From NCBI GenBank assembly GCA_000696115.1, contig JJOH01000017.1:10775-74774 (forward strand): a stretch of DNA of 64,000 bases, in the 5' to 3' direction. Every line of letters starts with the position of its first letter. Positions within the stretch are counted from its first letter, which is position 1. The stretch is from Streptomyces olindensis (GTDB lineage Bacteria; Actinomycetota; Actinomycetes; Streptomycetales; Streptomycetaceae). A program made the position numbers and the translations under genes. The notes under the pieces were generated by a model. It searched no databases. It was not told the origin of the DNA and saw only the letters and a list, made by a program, of their open reading frames with translations. Shown here in pieces: positions 1 through 10,873 of the stretch.

Positions 1-2475
<2,475 letters not shown>

Positions 2476-2558
2476 AGTTGCTCGCGTCCACTGTGTTGGT
2501 TCTGAAACCACGAACAGCCCCGTCATTGTTGGCGGTGTGGCGTTCACAGTTTCATAGT

Positions 2559-2677
2559 GTTTCGGTGGTTATAGCGTAGGGGAAACGCCCGGTTACATTC
2601 CGAACCCGGAAGCTAAGCCTTACAGCGCCGATGGTACTGCAGGGGGGACCCTGTGGGAGAGTAGGACGCCGCCGAAC
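2559..2677 (+). rRNA. 5S ribosomal RNA
   Basis: A 119-base segment starts GTTTCGGTGGTTATAGCG and ends GACGCCGCCGAAC, and the two ends pair as the closing helix. The internal loop text CCGAACCCGGAAGCTAAGC is the conserved 5S core. It lies about 85 bases after the 23S 3' end, the usual actinobacterial 23S-5S order. End positions are inferred from the terminal helix. Confidence 0.97.
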
Positions 2678-2690
2678 AATTATTGAGAAA

Positions 2691-2724
2691 ACCCCGCACC
2701 GGGTTCACCGGTGCGGGGTTTTTT
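2691..2724 (+). terminator. rRNA operon terminator
   Basis: ACCCCGCACC pairs with GGTGCGGGGT across a short loop, followed directly by six T residues. It is a textbook intrinsic terminator 13 bases after the 5S gene and the only one in the window with a clear T tract. Confidence 0.95.
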
Positions 2725-2758
2725 GTATGCCGGCAGCCATGATGGCCGTAAACATGCG

Positions 2759-2812
2759 TTGACATGCTCAGGATATCGCCCTACCTTCGAGGCGTTCGGA
2801 AAGCGCTTTCTA
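2759..2812 (+). promoter_or_regulatory. pectate lyase promoter with LacI-type operator
   Basis: A TTGACA box (2759-2764) and TACCTT (2782-2787) are separated by 17 bases and look like a HrdB-type promoter, with the predicted start near 2793. Immediately downstream lies the palindrome GAAAGCGCTTTC (2799-2810), centred on CG as in LacI/GalR-family operators. It sits where bound repressor would block initiation or early elongation. No complete LacI-family gene lies within the window, so the regulator is unknown. Confidence 0.6.
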
Positions 2813-2828
2813 TCGGAGGAGATACCCC

Positions 2829-3812
2829 ATGAGATCGTCCTCGTTAACGCTTTCGTTCGTCCTCCTGCTCGGTGCGTTGGGCCTCGGAGGTCAGGCCACC
2901 GCCGCTGGGCCGGCGCCATCGGCCGAGGCGGCGCCCACCGGGTTCGCCGCCGTCAACGCGCTCGGGCAGAACGGCACGACCGGTGGGGCTGGGGGTGCGA
3001 CGGTCACCGCGACCACGTCCGAGCAGTTCCTGGAGTACATCGACACCGTGGGGCCGCTGACCATCAAGGTGCAGGGCACCATCGACATCACCAGCAAGCA
3101 GGGTGTCCGGCCCAACAAGACCATCGTCGGGGTGGGTTCGTCGGCCGTCATCAACGGGGGCGGGCTCGACTTCTACCGCTCGTACAACGTCATCGTGCGC
3201 AACATCAAGTTCACCAACGCCGAGGATGATGCCGTCAATATCGGCCAGCAGTCGCACCACATCTGGATCGACCACAACGAGTTCGTGGCTCCCGTCGACG
3301 GTGCCCTCGACATCAACCGGGCGGCCGAGTACGTCACCGTGTCCTGGAACTGGTTCAACAAGACCGACAAGAACATGCTGATCGGGCACTCGGACGGGAA
3401 CGGCGGGCAGGACGCCGGCAAGCTGAAGGTGAGCATTCACCACAACTTCTTCGACGGCTCGAAGCAGCGGAACCCGCGGGTGCGGTTCGGTGAGCCGGTG
3501 CACGTGTACAACAACTACTTCCGGAACAACCAGCTGTACGGGGTCGCGTCGACGATGAACGCCGGTGTGCTGGTCGAGGGGAACTACTTCGAGAACGTTC
3601 CCCACCCCTGCTATTCCGCCAGCGGGTACGCCGATTCCGGGCCGGGGAGGCTGGTGCAGCGCGGCAACCAGTTCGTCGGGTCGGGGACGTGCGAGACCAA
3701 CGGCAGCGTGACCGAGCCGCGGACCTTCTACTCGTACACGCTCGATCCGGCGGCCAATGTGCCCTCGCTGGTGCGGGCCGGGGCCGGTGTCGGGAAGATC
3801 GGGGCCCTCTAG
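2829..3812 (+). CDS. secreted pectate lyase, polysaccharide lyase family 1
   Basis: The 327-residue product starts with a Sec signal peptide (basic start, hydrophobic core to about residue 22, likely cleavage after ATAA). The mature part is a right-handed parallel beta-helix of PL1 type. It shows the vWIDH signature (HHIWIDHNEF, about residues 139-148), the region DAVNIG that supplies calcium-binding acids, and QRNPRVRFG with the catalytic arginine. The family cleaves polygalacturonate by beta-elimination outside the cell. The ATG is preceded by GGAGGA 8 bases upstream. The GAAAGCGCTTTC operator just upstream suggests carbon-source control. The HAD gene follows after 9 bases, so the two are probably cotranscribed. 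Confidence 0.93.
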   Translation: MRSSSLTLSFVLLLGALGLGGQATAAGPAPSAEAAPTGFAAVNALGQNGTTGGAGGATVTATTSEQFLEYIDTVGPLTIKVQGTIDITSKQGVRPNKTIVGVGSSAVINGGGLDFYRSYNVIVRNIKFTNAEDDAVNIGQQSHHIWIDHNEFVAPVDGALDINRAAEYVTVSWNWFNKTDKNMLIGHSDGNGGQDAGKLKVSIHHNFFDGSKQRNPRVRFGEPVHVYNNYFRNNQLYGVASTMNAGVLVEGNYFENVPHPCYSASGYADSGPGRLVQRGNQFVGSGTCETNGSVTEPRTFYSYTLDPAANVPSLVRAGAGVGKIGAL

Positions 3813-3821
3813 GGTCAGGTC

Positions 3822-4466
3822 ATGCGCTATGACCTCGTGATCTTCGACAACGACGGTGTGCTGGTCGACAGTGAGCCGATCTCCAACCGGCTGCTGGCCG
3901 CCTACCTCACCGAACTCGGGCACCCGACGTCGTACGAGGACTCCATCCGGGACTACATGGGCTCCGCCATGCACCGCGTGCACGAACTCGTGGCGGAGCG
4001 CACCGGTCGGCGGCTGCCGGGGGACTTCGACGACGTGTTCCACGCCCGCGTCTTCGCGGCCTTCGAGCGGGAGTTGAAGCCGGTCGCCGGCGTCGAGGAG
4101 GTGCTGCAGAAGCTCGCCGCCGACTCCGTGCCGTACTGCGTGGCCTCCTCCGGGAGCCATGAGCGGATTCGGGTCGGGCATCGGACGACCGGGCTCGACC
4201 GGTGGTTCGACGAGGGGCGGATCTTCAGTTCGCAGGACGTCGGGCGGGGGAAGCCGGCACCCGACCTGTTCCTGTACGCGGCCGACCGGATGGGGGCCGA
4301 GCCGGAGCGGTGTGTCGTCGTCGAGGACAGTCCGCTGGGGGTGCGGGCGGCGGTCGCGGCGGGGATGGACGTGTACGGGTTCACCGCCATGACGCCGGGC
4401 GAGCGGCTGGTGGGGGCCACCGGCCTCTTCTCCGACATGGGGGAGTTGGCCGGTCTGCTGGCGTGA
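3822..4466 (+). CDS. HAD-superfamily hydrolase (phosphoglycolate phosphatase/beta-phosphoglucomutase-like)
   Basis: At 214 residues this is the usual size for HAD subfamily IA. Motif I is FDNDGVLVDSE near the N-terminus, with Asp nucleophile and general acid. Motif II is the SSG serine near residue 109, motif III is the lysine in GRGKPAPDLF, and motif IV is VVEDSPLGVRAA. A helical cap lies between motifs I and II. The substrate cannot be told. Its position 9 bases after the pectate lyase suggests a sugar phosphate, but that is inference. Confidence 0.88.
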   Translation: MRYDLVIFDNDGVLVDSEPISNRLLAAYLTELGHPTSYEDSIRDYMGSAMHRVHELVAERTGRRLPGDFDDVFHARVFAAFERELKPVAGVEEVLQKLAADSVPYCVASSGSHERIRVGHRTTGLDRWFDEGRIFSSQDVGRGKPAPDLFLYAADRMGAEPERCVVVEDSPLGVRAAVAAGMDVYGFTAMTPGERLVGATGLFSDMGELAGLLA

Positions 4467-4513
4467 ACCGCGGCTGAGAGCCGTCGAAGCTGAGTCAGAT
4501 TCATCTTTGGCTG

Positions 4514-4533
4514 GATCTACCCATGGGTAGGTC
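4514..4533. promoter_or_regulatory. palindromic operator upstream of MFS transporter
   Basis: GATCTACCCATGGGTAGGTC is a 20-base dyad with one mismatched pair. Its inner 14 bases (4517-4530) are perfectly self-complementary. It lies 21 bases before the transporter start and reads like a site for a dimeric TetR- or GntR-type regulator. No such regulator gene is adjacent. Confidence 0.5.
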
Positions 4534-4553
4534 TGGCCTCTACGCTCGCCGCC

Positions 4554-5774
4554 ATGACTGATGTGCTGCGGCGCGGCAGGGCCTCGTTGGCGTTCGGCTT
4601 CTTGGTGCAGGGGGTCGCCTTCGCTCTGCTCGTGACGCGGATCCCGGCCATCCAGGACCGGTACGGGGTGTCCGACGCGCTGCTGCCCGCCTTCCTGGCG
4701 GCCGTGCCGATCCTGGCCGGGATCGGGAGCGTGAGCACCGAGCGGCTGGTGAAGCGGGTGGCGCCGAGCCGGCTGCTGCGCTGGTCCCAGCCCGTGGTGC
4801 TGCTGGCGCTGCTCGGGGTCGGGGCCGGGGAGCGGATGGTGGAACTGGGCGTGGCCCTCGCCGCGTTCGGGCTCGCCGTCGGGGTGCTGGACGCGTCGAT
4901 GAACATGCTCGGGGTGAGCCTGCAGCGGTCGTACGGGCGCAGCATCATGCTCAGTTTCCACGCGGCGTACAGCCTGGGCGGAATCGCGGGGGCCTCGCTG
5001 GCGTGGGTGGGGGCGCACTGGGAGCTGGCGTTGTGGGTGTCGTACCTGCCGGTCGTGGCGGTGCTGCTGCCGGCGGTGCTGGTGGGGAGCCGGTGGTACG
5101 TCGACGACCGGGACGCGGCGCCCGGGGCGGAGGAGCAGGCGGGCGGTGAGGGCCAGGTCGTCGTGTTCAAGTGGCTGCTGCCCTTGTGTCTGGTGATGAC
5201 CGTCGCCTACATCGGTGACTCGACCGTCTCCAACTGGAGCGCCAAGTACCTCCAGGACGTGCTGGGCAGTTCGGAGCAGCTGGCGACGGTGCCGTACAAC
5301 GTGTACATGGTCACCACGCTGCTGGGGCGGGCGATCGGGGACTTCGGGGTGCGCCGGTTCGGGGCCGTCGCCGTGGTGCGGGGCGGCGCGCTCGTGGCGG
5401 CCGGGGGCTTCGCGGTCGTGGCGGGGGCGCCGGGGGCGTGGGTCGGCATGCTGGGGTTCACGCTTCTGGGCCTGGGCTTGTGTGTGCTGGTGCCGCAGAC
5501 GTTCGCGGCGGCCGGCAGATTGTTCCCGGGGGCTTCGGATGCGGCCGTCGCACGGCTGAACGTCTTCAACTATGTGGGGTTTTTGATCGGTTCGCCGTTG
5601 GTCGGTGCTCTCGGGGATGCGTGGAGCTACCGCGGGGCGATGCTCGTGCCGATGGTGTTGGTGCTGGTGACGCTTGTGTACGCCCGGTCGTTCGCCGCTC
5701 AACCGGACCGATACGGTGGCGGGCATGAGCGGCCGCGCACAGCTGATGTGGGACGAGGCAGTAACGGGCTATGA
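4554..5774 (+). CDS. MFS transporter
   Basis: A 406-residue integral membrane protein with about 12 hydrophobic segments, beginning with SLAFGFLVQGVAFALLVTRI. It has the general form of MFS permeases of the fucose/sugar or drug type (GVSDALLPAFLAAVPILAGI, then a central charged loop DDRDAAPGAEE). The substrate is unknown. The hydrophilic C-terminal tail overlaps the start of acuC by 50 bases in another frame, so the stop codon lies inside the next gene and the two are probably translated from one message. The 20-base dyad upstream may control it. Confidence 0.85.
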   Translation: MTDVLRRGRASLAFGFLVQGVAFALLVTRIPAIQDRYGVSDALLPAFLAAVPILAGIGSVSTERLVKRVAPSRLLRWSQPVVLLALLGVGAGERMVELGVALAAFGLAVGVLDASMNMLGVSLQRSYGRSIMLSFHAAYSLGGIAGASLAWVGAHWELALWVSYLPVVAVLLPAVLVGSRWYVDDRDAAPGAEEQAGGEGQVVVFKWLLPLCLVMTVAYIGDSTVSNWSAKYLQDVLGSSEQLATVPYNVYMVTTLLGRAIGDFGVRRFGAVAVVRGGALVAAGGFAVVAGAPGAWVGMLGFTLLGLGLCVLVPQTFAAAGRLFPGASDAAVARLNVFNYVGFLIGSPLVGALGDAWSYRGAMLVPMVLVLVTLVYARSFAAQPDRYGGGHERPRTADVGRGSNGL

Positions 5775-6897
5775 CTTCGGTCCGGGGCATCCGATGGACC
5801 CGGTCCGGCTCGCCCTGACCCGGAGGTTGATCGACGCCTTCGGGCTGGACCGGGAGGTGGACGTGGTCGCCGCGAAGGCGGCCGGGGAGTCGACGCTTCG
5901 GCTCGTCCACCGGGAGGACTACATCGCGGCGGTGAAGGCGGCCTCCGTGGATCCCGGGGCGGCGGACCCGTCGTACGGGCTGGGGACCATGGACGATCCG
6001 GCGTTCGCGGGGATGCACGAGGTGTCGTCGCTGATCGCCGGGCAGTCGGTGGGGGCGGCGGAGGCCGTGTGGCGGGGTGAGGCGCTGCACGCGGTGAACT
6101 TCGCGGGCGGGCTGCACCACGCGATGCCGGGCGGCGCGTCCGGCTTCTGCATCTACAACGACGCCTCGCTGGCGATCGCCCGGCTGCTGGAGCTCGGGGC
6201 GGAGCGGGTCGCGTACGTCGACGTCGACGTGCATCACGGGGACGGGGTGCAGGCGGCGTTCTGGGACGACCCGCGGGTGCTGACGATCTCGCTGCACGAG
6301 CATCCCCGGACGCTGTTCCCGCAGACCGGGTGGCCGGAGGAGACCGGGGCGGACTCGGCGGAGGGCTCGGCGGTGAACGTGGCCCTGCCGGCCGGGACCG
6401 GGGACGCCGGGTGGCTGCGGGCGTTCCACGCGGTCGTGCCGGAGCTGATCGCGGACTTCCGGCCGCAGGTGCTGGTGACGCAGCACGGGGCCGACACGCA
6501 CTTCGAGGACCCGCTGGCGCATCTGGCGGTGTCGCTGGACGCGCAGCGGGCGGTGCAGGTGGCGTGTCACGACCTGGCGCACGAGTACGCCGACGGGCGG
6601 TGGGTGGCCCTGGGCGGGGGCGGCTACGCGGTGGTGGACGTCGTCCCGCGGTCGTGGACGCACCTGGTCGCGATCGCCGCCGGCCAAGCCGTGGAGCCCG
6701 AGGCGATGATCCCCGAGGGGTGGCGGCAGGAAGTGTTCGCGAAGACGCGGCAGTTGGCCCCGGCGCGGATGACGGACGGACGCTGGCCGGTCACCTGGTC
6801 CTCCTGGGAGGAGGGCTACGACCCCGCCGACCGGCTCGACCAGGCGGTGCTGGCGGCCCGGCGGGCGGTGTTCCCGCTGCGGGGTCTGCTGGCTTGA
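5725..6897 (+). CDS. acuC: acetoin utilization protein AcuC (histone deacetylase family)
   Basis: A 390-residue class I-like zinc deacetylase. Visible motifs are the tandem histidines in GGLHHAMPGGASGFC, the Asp/His zinc ligands in YVDVDVHHGDG, the second Asp ligand in QHGADTH, and LGGGGY near the C-terminus. AcuC enzymes deacetylate proteins such as acetyl-CoA synthetase. The start MSGRAQLMWDEA is preferred over an in-frame upstream codon because family alignment begins there, although it overlaps the MFS gene by 50 bases. No acetyl-CoA synthetase gene is nearby. Confidence 0.9.
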   Translation: MSGRAQLMWDEAVTGYDFGPGHPMDPVRLALTRRLIDAFGLDREVDVVAAKAAGESTLRLVHREDYIAAVKAASVDPGAADPSYGLGTMDDPAFAGMHEVSSLIAGQSVGAAEAVWRGEALHAVNFAGGLHHAMPGGASGFCIYNDASLAIARLLELGAERVAYVDVDVHHGDGVQAAFWDDPRVLTISLHEHPRTLFPQTGWPEETGADSAEGSAVNVALPAGTGDAGWLRAFHAVVPELIADFRPQVLVTQHGADTHFEDPLAHLAVSLDAQRAVQVACHDLAHEYADGRWVALGGGGYAVVDVVPRSWTHLVAIAAGQAVEPEAMIPEGWRQEVFAKTRQLAPARMTDGRWPVTWSSWEEGYDPADRLDQAVLAARRAVFPLRGLLA

Positions 6898-7026
6898 GCG
6901 GTCCGGCGCGGCGCCCGCTGGTCGGGGTATGACCCGAGAGTCCGGTGGGAGGTCGGTCGTACGCCGACCGTGCGGTGTTCGCCCGTTCCCGGGACACGTG
7001 CGGCTCCGGTCGCGCACGATCAGAAG

Positions 7027-7842
7027 GTGCTGACCCCCGAAGCCCTTCGTGCGCACCTGGTCGGCGCACGGCTCGCCGGGACCGTGGCGACCTCGCGCGA
7101 GGAGAGTTTGCGCAGGTACCGGCTCTTCGCCGCCCGGGATCCTCGGGTGCTGCTCGGTCTCGATCCCGAAGGTGCCTGGGGGCAGCGGGACTTGATCGAG
7201 TTGATGGCGGACAGATGCGGAGTTCCAGCCGATGTCCGGCGGACTTCCGGCCAGGACGTGATCGCTCCGGAGCGGACCCTGGCCGCGCTGGACGCCTTCG
7301 CGGAACGTCTCGCCGACGTCGCCCGGAGGGGTGCGCCCGTGCTCCTCGGCACCGGGCACCCCCATCGGCTGCTCGGTTTCTACGCCGCTCTGGCAGACGC
7401 GCTGTCGGCGGCGGGGTGTGCCGTTCTCACCCCCGCGCAGGGTCGCTGTGTCGACATAACGACCCGGTTCGGCCTACGCACGCACAACCTCGACTACGTA
7501 CGAGGAGTCGCGCTGGTGCGGACCCCCGGCGCAAAACGCCCCGGTTGTGCACCCGGCGCACATACGCACTCACCTCTCCCGGTTCGTACCGTACTGGCCG
7601 CTGCCGCGGAGTCCGGCGGGCCCCTTCCGGAGCTGGTGATCGGGGACCACGGGTGGGTCTGCGGAGCAGGTCAGCTGGGGTTCGAGGCTGTCGGGCCGGC
7701 CGATGCGGACGATCCGGCCCCGTTCGTCGGGGAGGCCGAGGGGTCCGTGTCCGTCGTCGTTCCACTTGATGACGGCGTGCGGTCTGATTACTACCTGCCG
7801 CTTACCCGCTACGTACTCAATCGGGCGTGTCTGTCACAGTAG
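7027..7842 (+). CDS. conserved actinobacterial protein, putative phosphatase
   Basis: About 271 residues from a GTG start (VLTPEALRAHL). An in-frame GTG at 6970 would add 19 residues and cannot be excluded. I recognise the family as a conserved Streptomyces protein next to bdtA, often labelled phosphatase, but no confirmed catalytic motif is visible. Segments such as LLGTGHPHRLLGFYAALADAL and LPELVIGDHGWVCGAGQLG look like alpha/beta strand-helix units with small-residue turns. It reads towards bdtA, 129 bases away. The function is unassigned. Confidence 0.8.
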   Translation: MLTPEALRAHLVGARLAGTVATSREESLRRYRLFAARDPRVLLGLDPEGAWGQRDLIELMADRCGVPADVRRTSGQDVIAPERTLAALDAFAERLADVARRGAPVLLGTGHPHRLLGFYAALADALSAAGCAVLTPAQGRCVDITTRFGLRTHNLDYVRGVALVRTPGAKRPGCAPGAHTHSPLPVRTVLAAAAESGGPLPELVIGDHGWVCGAGQLGFEAVGPADADDPAPFVGEAEGSVSVVVPLDDGVRSDYYLPLTRYVLNRACLSQ

Positions 7843-7886
7843 GCCGCCGATGGGTGCACCTCTTCCCCACTCGCATCACCCGCCCC

Positions 7887-7892
7887 TACATT
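7887..7892 (+). promoter_or_regulatory. possible -10 element for bdtA
   Basis: TACATT fits the -10 consensus and would start transcription near 7899, giving a leader of about 73 bases to the chosen ATG. No convincing -35 sequence is present, so an activator or an alternative sigma factor may be needed. Confidence 0.3.
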
Positions 7893-7971
7893 GGGGAGTG
7901 AGCACGCAGCGACGAAGAGTCACCGGAAGGGGAAGCCGGTGGCCGTCGAGTGCGGAAGGTTCAGGTGTGTC

Positions 7972-8184
7972 ATGGCTGCAGCTGGCGAGAGGCCTCTGAA
8001 CGAGGTTCAGTTCCTTACCGTGGCGGAAGTCGCCTCGGTGATGCGAGTGTCGAAGATGACCGTGTACCGGTTGGTGCACAGCGGTCATCTGCCCGCGATC
8101 CGTGTGGGGCGGTCCTTCCGCGTCCCGGAGCAAGCGGTTCACGAGTACCTCCGCGAGAGTTACGTGGGGGTGGAAACCGCCTGA
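7972..8184 (+). CDS. bdtA: small helix-turn-helix regulator, excisionase/MerR-like (BdtA-like)
   Basis: The 70-residue product consists almost only of a winged HTH of the excisionase/BldC type: FLTVAEVASVMRVSKMTVYRLVHSGHLPAIRVGRSFRVP. The ATG at 7972 is chosen because homologues recalled from Streptomyces begin MAA. A GTG at 7939 has a better purine-rich leader (GGAAGGGGAAG) and would give 81 residues. The position next to the bS22-like gene and the bldN block matches the gene known as bdtA (BldD target A) in S. coelicolor. That identity rests on memory and context. Confidence 0.85.
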   Translation: MAAAGERPLNEVQFLTVAEVASVMRVSKMTVYRLVHSGHLPAIRVGRSFRVPEQAVHEYLRESYVGVETA

Positions 8185-8340
8185 CGGCTGGGGCGGGGTG
8201 GTCCCTCACAGGGCACTCGGGATCACCCTGGCCTCCTCGATTACGACCTCAGCGCTCGGGCGGGTAGGCTAGCCCCTCGTAGGTCGTGTGGGCCCATGGC
8301 GCCCAAACAACCGAGTGATGAGAAGTGAGCGAGGGTAGTC

Positions 8341-8439
8341 GTGGGCTCTGTTATCAAGAAGCGGCGCAAGCGGATGGCGAAGAAGAAGCACCGCAAGCTG
8401 CTCAAGCGCACGCGCGTCCAGCGTCGCAACAAGAAGTAA
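8341..8439 (+). CDS. bS22-like small ribosomal protein (AURKAIP1/COX24 domain), 32 residues
   Basis: A GTG start opens a 32-residue, extremely basic peptide beginning MGSVIKKRRKRMAKKKHRKL and ending TRVQRRNKK. This matches the actinobacterial AURKAIP1/COX24-domain protein, whose mycobacterial form was found in the small ribosomal subunit as bS22. GAGGG lies 6 bases upstream. It is followed 31 bases later by a strong hairpin. It is easily missed because of its length. Confidence 0.9.
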   Translation: MGSVIKKRRKRMAKKKHRKLLKRTRVQRRNKK

Positions 8440-8470
8440 GTTCGCGACGCGGACGCAGCGAGAGCGTTGC

Positions 8471-8504
8471 GTGTGGCCCCCCACCCACAGGTGGGGGGCC
8501 ACAC
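8471..8504 (+). terminator. hairpin terminator after the bS22-like gene
   Basis: A perfect 15-base inverted repeat (GTGTGGCCCCCCACC and its complement) encloses a 4-base loop. There is no T tract, as is common for Streptomyces terminators. It separates the small ribosomal gene from the epimerase gene. Confidence 0.8.
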
Positions 8505-8653
8505 GTGTATCGGCTAGGTGCATCGGCTCGTACGTCCGGCTGCTTCCGTCACCTGCCGCATCGGGCGGTCATCACAGCGCAACAGCAACCCGCTAAGTTG
8601 GCCCCACGGGGGAACGCGGCGGGACAAGAGGTTCTGGAAGAAAGGCGCTGATC

Positions 8654-9715
8654 TTGGGCAAGGTCGTGCTCGTGACCGGAGTGGCCCGCCAGCTGGGGGG
8701 CCGGTTCGTGCGGCGGATCCAGCGGGACCCCGAGGTGGACCGGGTCGTCGCCGTGGACGCGGTGCCCCCCGAGCACCATCTGGGCGGGGCCGACTTCGTC
8801 CAGGCCGACATCCGGCAGCCCACCATCGCCCGGGTGCTCGCCGAGACGGGCGCCGACACGATCGTCCACCTGGACGTGACGGGCACGCCGCTGGGCAGCG
8901 GCAACCGGGCCTCCCTGAAGGAGACCAACGTCATCGGCACCATGCAGCTGCTCGGTGCCTGCCAGAAGTCCCCGGCCGTGCAGCGGCTGGTGGTGAAGTC
9001 CAGCACGAACGTCTACGGCTCCGCGCCGCGTGACCCGGCCGTCTTCACCGAGACGACCCCGCCCAAGTCCCTGCCCAGCGGCGGCTTCGCCAAGGACACC
9101 GTCGAGGTCGAGGGCTATGTGCGGGGCTTCGCCCGGCGTCGGCCCGACGTGGCGGTGTGCGTGCTGCGGTTCGCCAACATCCTCGGCCCGACCGCGGACA
9201 CCCCGCTCGCCTCGTACTTCTCGCTGCCGGTCCTGCCGACCGTGTTCGGCTACGACCCGCGGCTGCAGTTCGTGCACGAGGACGACGTGATCGAGGTGCT
9301 GCGCATCGCCTCGCACGAGCCCCGGCGGGGCACCCTCAACAGCGGCACCTTCAACATCGCCGGCGACGGCGTGCTGCTGCTCTCCCAGTGCTCCCGGCGC
9401 CTCGGGCGCCCCACCGTGCCCCTGCTGCTCCCGGCCGTCACCTGGGCGGGCTCGCTGGTGCGTACGCTGGGGATGTCCGACTTCTCGCCGGAGCAGATCA
9501 GGCTGCTCACCCACGGCCGGGTCGTGGCCACGGGCCAGATGCGCGAGACGCTGGGATTCCAGCCCAAGTACACGACCGCGGAGACGTTCGCGGACTTCGC
9601 ACGGAGCCAAGGCCCCGGACTTCTTCCGCCGGAGGCCCTCGCGGGGGCCGTCGACCGGATCGCCGCGCTGCCCCTCGCGGGCGGCGGCCAGACCCCGACG
9701 CAGAGCGCCGACTGA
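8654..9715 (+). CDS. NAD-dependent epimerase/dehydratase (extended SDR)
   Basis: The 353-residue protein has a Rossmann N-terminus with a nucleotide-binding motif slightly off the family norm (VLVTGVARQLGGRFV). The usual SDR tyrosine-lysine pair is not obvious: a conserved segment VKSSTNVYGSA supplies Ser/Tyr, but no YxxxK follows. It may therefore bind nucleotide without acting as a classical epimerase. The TTG start at 8654 fits the beginning of the fold. It is followed 14 bases later by the acyltransferase gene, suggesting an envelope or lipid-related operon. Confidence 0.85.
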   Translation: MGKVVLVTGVARQLGGRFVRRIQRDPEVDRVVAVDAVPPEHHLGGADFVQADIRQPTIARVLAETGADTIVHLDVTGTPLGSGNRASLKETNVIGTMQLLGACQKSPAVQRLVVKSSTNVYGSAPRDPAVFTETTPPKSLPSGGFAKDTVEVEGYVRGFARRRPDVAVCVLRFANILGPTADTPLASYFSLPVLPTVFGYDPRLQFVHEDDVIEVLRIASHEPRRGTLNSGTFNIAGDGVLLLSQCSRRLGRPTVPLLLPAVTWAGSLVRTLGMSDFSPEQIRLLTHGRVVATGQMRETLGFQPKYTTAETFADFARSQGPGLLPPEALAGAVDRIAALPLAGGGQTPTQSAD

Positions 9716-9729
9716 GGAGCGCATCAACG

Positions 9730-10785
9730 ATGGCGGATGCCAAGGTCATTCCGTTCGACGACGACCGGTCCCGGGGGAGCGCCGCGCAGCGCCCCCAGCG
9801 GCGCCGGAGCGGGGCGAGCCGGCGCCCGGGCACGGAGTCCGTGCCGGTCCGTGAGGTGCAGCCCCTGCCCACCAGGGCTGTTCCGCAGGATGATGTTCCT
9901 GTGACATCCGAGAAACAGCCGCCGGAGCGGTCCCGGGACGGCGACGGCGGTCTGGAGCGGCGGATCGCTGGCGGCCTGTCCTTCCTGCGCCGCCGCCTCA
10001 CCGGTGACTACGAGGTCGACGACTTCGGTTACGACGAGGAACTGACCGACCAGGTCCTGATGTCCCTGCTGCGCCCGCTGTACGAGAAGTACTTCCGGGT
10101 CGAGGTGAAAGGCATCGAGAACATCCCGTCCGAGGGCGGCGCACTGATCGTCGCCAACCACTCCGGGACGCTGCCGATGGACGGCCTGATGATGCAGGTC
10201 GCCGTGCACGACAACCACCCGGCGGGCCGGCATCTGCGGCTGCTCGCCGCGGACCTGGTGTTCATGCTGCCGGTGGTCAACGAGCTGGCCCGCAAGCTCG
10301 GTCACACCCTGGCGTGCGCCGAGGACGCGGCCCGGCTGCTGGAGCAGGGTGAGCTGGTCGGGGTGATGCCGGAGGGCTTCAAGGGCCTCGGCAAGCCCTT
10401 CGCGGACCGCTACAAGCTCCAGCGCTTCGGCCGCGGCGGTTTCGTCTCGACGGCCCTGCGCGCCGGGACGCCGATCGTGCCCTGCTCGATCGTCGGGGCC
10501 GAGGAGATCTACCCGATGATCGGCAACGCCAGGACGGTCGCCCGGCTGCTGGGCTTCCCGTACTTCCCGATCACGCCCACGTTCCCGTGGCTCGGGCCGC
10601 TCGGGGCGGTGCCGCTGCCGACCAAGTGGACGATCCAGTTCGGCGAGCCGATCCCCACGGACGGCTATCCGCCGGAGGCGGCCGAGGACCCGATGCTGAT
10701 GTTCAACCTGACCGACCAGGTCCGGGAGCAGATCCAGCACACGCTGTACAAGCTGCTGGTGCAGCGCCGGTCGGTCTTCTTCTAG
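9730..10785 (+). CDS. PlsC-type phospholipid/glycerol acyltransferase
   Basis: 351 residues. After a disordered, arginine-rich N-terminus of about 100 residues, an LPLAT domain shows block I NHSGTLPMDG (NHx4D catalytic dyad), block II around GRHLRLLAADLVF, block III MPEGFKG and block IV with IVPCSIVGAEE. Such enzymes acylate lysophosphatidate or related lipids at the inner membrane face. The ATG is preceded by TGAGGAGCG. It is translated just after the SDR gene, and a strong bidirectional hairpin follows. Confidence 0.88.
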   Translation: MADAKVIPFDDDRSRGSAAQRPQRRRSGASRRPGTESVPVREVQPLPTRAVPQDDVPVTSEKQPPERSRDGDGGLERRIAGGLSFLRRRLTGDYEVDDFGYDEELTDQVLMSLLRPLYEKYFRVEVKGIENIPSEGGALIVANHSGTLPMDGLMMQVAVHDNHPAGRHLRLLAADLVFMLPVVNELARKLGHTLACAEDAARLLEQGELVGVMPEGFKGLGKPFADRYKLQRFGRGGFVSTALRAGTPIVPCSIVGAEEIYPMIGNARTVARLLGFPYFPITPTFPWLGPLGAVPLPTKWTIQFGEPIPTDGYPPEAAEDPMLMFNLTDQVREQIQHTLYKLLVQRRSVFF

Positions 10786-10823
10786 CCCGGCGTACGAGTT
10801 CTGGTCCCGCGCGGGTACGACGA

Positions 10824-10855
10824 TGGGGGCGCCCCTTGCCGAAAGGGCGCCCCCA
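10824..10855. terminator. bidirectional terminator between acyltransferase gene and rsbN
   Basis: TGGGGGCGCCC pairs perfectly with GGGCGCCCCCA, extended by two more pairs past one mismatch. It lies between two convergent genes and can serve both. No T tract is present. Confidence 0.75.
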
Positions 10856-10873
10856 CTGTCGTACCGCCGACGG

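Noticed and set aside
2844..5726. Minus-strand open frame of 960 codons
   Set aside because: It is a mirror of the pectate lyase, HAD and MFS genes with biased composition and no start signal.
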